Shown here: one piece after another, positions 13,163-14,294 of the stretch
How the letters are laid out: each line of letters starts with the position of its first letter
Numbering within the stretch: position 1 is the first letter of the stretch
Assembly: GCA_016871975.1 (NCBI GenBank)
Contig: VHBM01000027.1
Location: 1 to 14,294 of the forward strand
From: Nitrososphaerota archaeon
Lineage (GTDB): Archaea; Thermoproteota; Nitrososphaeria; Nitrososphaerales; Nitrosopumilaceae
Direction: 5' to 3'
DNA length: 14,294 bases
Translations under genes and position numbers: made by a program
Notes under the pieces: model-generated
What the model saw: the letters and a program-made list of their open reading frames with translations, nothing else
What the model was told of the DNA's origin: nothing
The model's database searches: none

Positions 13163-13299
13163 TACTGCGTCAGCTCGCCTTTTATTCCAAGTCTTTCCAG
13201 GGAGGATTTTAGGTCTTGGAATAGTTTTTGCCTTTGTGAGGATTTTTGTTCCAGCTCGGATTGGAGGTTTTTTATTTTAACTCGGGATAATTTTTCGTC
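13163..13299 (-). other. Open frame without canonical start, ending TAATG into the JAMM gene
   Basis: On the minus strand a 45-codon frame follows an in-frame TAG (at about 13300-13302) and ends in TAA at 13162-13164, overlapping the ATG of the JAMM gene by one base. Its peptide is a charged amphipathic helix (LQSELEQKSSQRQKLFQDLK, then SSLERLGIKGELTQ) and looks like real coiled-coil protein. It has no ATG, GTG or TTG; a CTG at 13252-13254 lies near the predicted leaderless start, given the TATA-like TTAAAATA (minus, 13273-13280) and the element at 13301-13308. It may be a small gene with an unusual start, a gene that lost its start, or a leader. Confidence 0.4.
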
Positions 13300-13366
13300 C
13301 TAGTGCCAATTTGCAGAATGAAGATATTAGCACTAGATGAGAATCTTGCCACTGGTTTATATAATA
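13271..13366. promoter_or_regulatory. Divergent promoter with two TAGCACTA-type elements
   Basis: TAGTGCCA 13301-13308 (minus strand TGGCACTA) and TAGCACTA 13328-13335 lie 27 bp apart, centre to centre. The second is 54.5 bp before ATG 13386, with a strong TATA box TTTATATAATA at 13356-13366, 25 bp before that ATG. The first is placed for leftward transcription with TATA-like TTAAAATA on the minus strand at 13273-13280, predicting a start near 13250, upstream of the JAMM gene. Confidence 0.75.
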
Positions 13367-13385
13367 AAATTGCAAAACTCGTTCA

Positions 13386-14033
13386 ATGAAACAACACTTG
13401 ACGCAAAATAACGCAATCAAACTTGTAGCTCTAGTAATTGCAGCTAGTCTGATTCTTAGTGTTACACTATCTACTAGTGCATTTGCTGAAGTAAAGAAAG
13501 ACGAGAAAAAAGACGCAAAGAAAGATTCCAAAAAGGATCCAATGCAAGAAAAGCTAGCAACCTGCAAAGCAAAGAAAACACAGCGAGAGCAATATGAGTG
13601 TGAAAAAGCACTCAAGGCAAGCTCTGGGAATGCAGAATTCAAGGCAAAGGCAACTAAGAAATTGATCGGCCCAATTGCATTCTATTATGCGGGAGCAACA
13701 GTAGAAAAAGTCGGTAGCCAACACATTGTGAATCTCAAGTTCCTAGTAGAGAACACTGATCCAAAGAAAAACATCACTCTGTTTTGTACAGGTCCTGCTG
13801 TGTGCAACTATGACGTATCAGACGGCAAAACCACATACAAGTACGCGTCACAAGACTTTACCAACGGTCAAATTGTGCTAAAGCCAGGTGCATCTCGAAT
13901 ATTCAACATGCTCTTCGGTCCGGCAATTGGATATGGAAGCTATGTAGATTTCAAGTTTGACCCAAAAAAGCAGTATATGTTTAACGTCAGAGAGCCATGG
14001 GGTTCTGGAAGCATTCCACTGAACCTGAAATAA
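13386..14033 (+). CDS. Secreted Lys-rich protein with C-terminal beta domain
   Basis: Exported protein of 215 residues. An N-terminal signal peptide is clear: basic start, hydrophobic core LVALVIAASLILSVTL, and an A-F-A site (32-34) for signal peptidase before E35. Next comes a highly charged Lys/Asp linker (about 36-60, repeats of K-K-D), then a helical segment with two Cys (TCKAKKTQ, YECEKAL) that may form a disulphide. The C-terminal domain (about 90-215) is beta-rich, with LKFLVENTDPKKNITLFCTG, AVCNYDV and a final GSGSIPLNL, and could be an Ig-like or cupredoxin-like sandwich without copper ligands that I can assign. Function unknown; perhaps a cell-surface or pseudo-periplasmic protein. 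Leaderless start behind a strong TATA box and two regulatory elements. Confidence 0.88.
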   Translation: MKQHLTQNNAIKLVALVIAASLILSVTLSTSAFAEVKKDEKKDAKKDSKKDPMQEKLATCKAKKTQREQYECEKALKASSGNAEFKAKATKKLIGPIAFYYAGATVEKVGSQHIVNLKFLVENTDPKKNITLFCTGPAVCNYDVSDGKTTYKYASQDFTNGQIVLKPGASRIFNMLFGPAIGYGSYVDFKFDPKKQYMFNVREPWGSGSIPLNLK

Positions 14034-14168
14034 CTTTTTGTAAATTGCCTTACTTTTTTTTAGATTACTTTGCCTTTCCAATTATAAATTGTGCAATTAG
14101 TTTGATTTCCTCAGGTTTTGCAAAAATCAGGCACAAATTTGACAAAATTTTCCCAAGAAAATTATGTA

Positions 14169-14241
14169 GGCCCTCGAGGGGAATCGAACCCCTGCCCGGG
14201 GATCCACAGTCCCCTATACTAACCACTATACTACGAAGGCC
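14169..14241 (-). tRNA. tRNA-His (GUG anticodon)
   Basis: Full cloverleaf on the minus strand, 73 bases including an encoded extra 5' G. The acceptor GCCTTCG pairs with CGAGGGC (one G-U). The anticodon stem GGGGA/TCCCC encloses the loop CTGTGGA with anticodon GTG, and the T arm AGGGG-TTCGATT-CCCCT is perfect. The encoded G before position 1 faces C73, the identity pair used by histidyl-tRNA synthetase. CCA is not encoded and no intron is present. The 135 bp between it and the secreted-protein gene hold no feature I can support beyond short AT-rich runs. Confidence 0.97.
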
Positions 14242-14294
14242 AGCAAAAACAAATTGAATCGCTTCCAGTATTAATCTTAGCTAATTTTCAAATC

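Noticed and set aside
13029..13280. 83-codon rightward ORF starting MIRPFLDLP
   Set aside because: Lies antisense to the JAMM gene and its leader, with no promoter or ribosome binding site.
14065..14145. 26-codon leftward ORF (TTG start) downstream of tRNA-His, peptide ending FAKPEEIKLIAQFIIGKAK
   Set aside because: Somewhat protein-like, but too short, with no promoter of its own and no ribosome binding site; could be revisited if conserved.
1..14294. CRISPR array, insertion sequence or phage genes
   Set aside because: No regularly spaced direct repeats, transposase, integrase or terminal inverted repeats were seen; the transposase-like N-terminus of the cobalamin protein is fused to a complete B12 module and is not an IS.

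Overview
The window looks like the chromosome of a mesophilic ammonia-oxidising archaeon (Thaumarchaeota/Nitrososphaerota, Nitrosopumilus-like). The DNA is AT-rich and most genes have an archaeal TATA box centred about 25 bp before the start codon with no ribosome binding site, so they appear leaderless. TTG and GTG starts are common, and an archaeal UPF0147 protein and a tRNA-His are present. The lineage is an inference from style and gene content; no taxonomic search could be run.

Layout. 1-3.2 kb holds the 3' end of a fumarylacetoacetate hydrolase-family gene, a two-domain GNAT acetyltransferase, a Rieske ferredoxin, UPF0147, a SAM methyltransferase, a conserved-looking hypothetical and a 38-residue one-helix membrane protein. 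3.2-3.5 kb has no convincing protein gene but has a perfect hairpin and a GC-richer stretch behind a TATA box that may be a structured RNA. 3.5-5.7 kb is a leftward, tightly coupled operon: a small glycine-rich membrane protein, an NAD(P)-binding SDR fused to a membrane domain, and UbiX flavin prenyltransferase. 5.8-8.6 kb carries a CarH-like cobalamin-binding protein, a DUF1722 (YbgA-like) protein and a class I photolyase. 8.7-11.3 kb is a set of small genes: three zinc ribbons, a PPOX-fold flavoprotein, two hypotheticals, a 46-residue ORF and what looks like a truncated winged-helix regulator. 11.3-14.2 kb has a phytoene-desaturase-like FAD oxidoreductase, a JAMM metalloprotease, a secreted Lys-rich protein and tRNA-His.

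The main observation is a recurring near-palindromic element, core TAGCACTA with frequent context ATTAGCACTAG. It sits in intergenic DNA from 5.7 to 13.3 kb, centred 52.5-56.5 bp upstream of ten start codons, about 25-32 bp upstream of each TATA box. Three divergent gene pairs share one central copy and have almost the same start-to-start distance (107, 110 and 109 bp). The densest cluster, five copies at roughly 17-22 bp intervals, lies in front of the cobalamin-binding protein gene. That protein has the W-x9-EH signature of adenosylcobalamin light sensors but, in place of the usual MerR helix-turn-helix, a short beta-rich N-terminal domain. A 14-bp version of the element is identical in its promoter and in the DUF1722/photolyase promoter. 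The inferred picture is an archaeal B12-dependent, possibly light-responsive regulon controlling photolyase and a set of small, mostly uncharacterised genes. The element and its spacing are seen directly; the link to the sensor and to light is inference.
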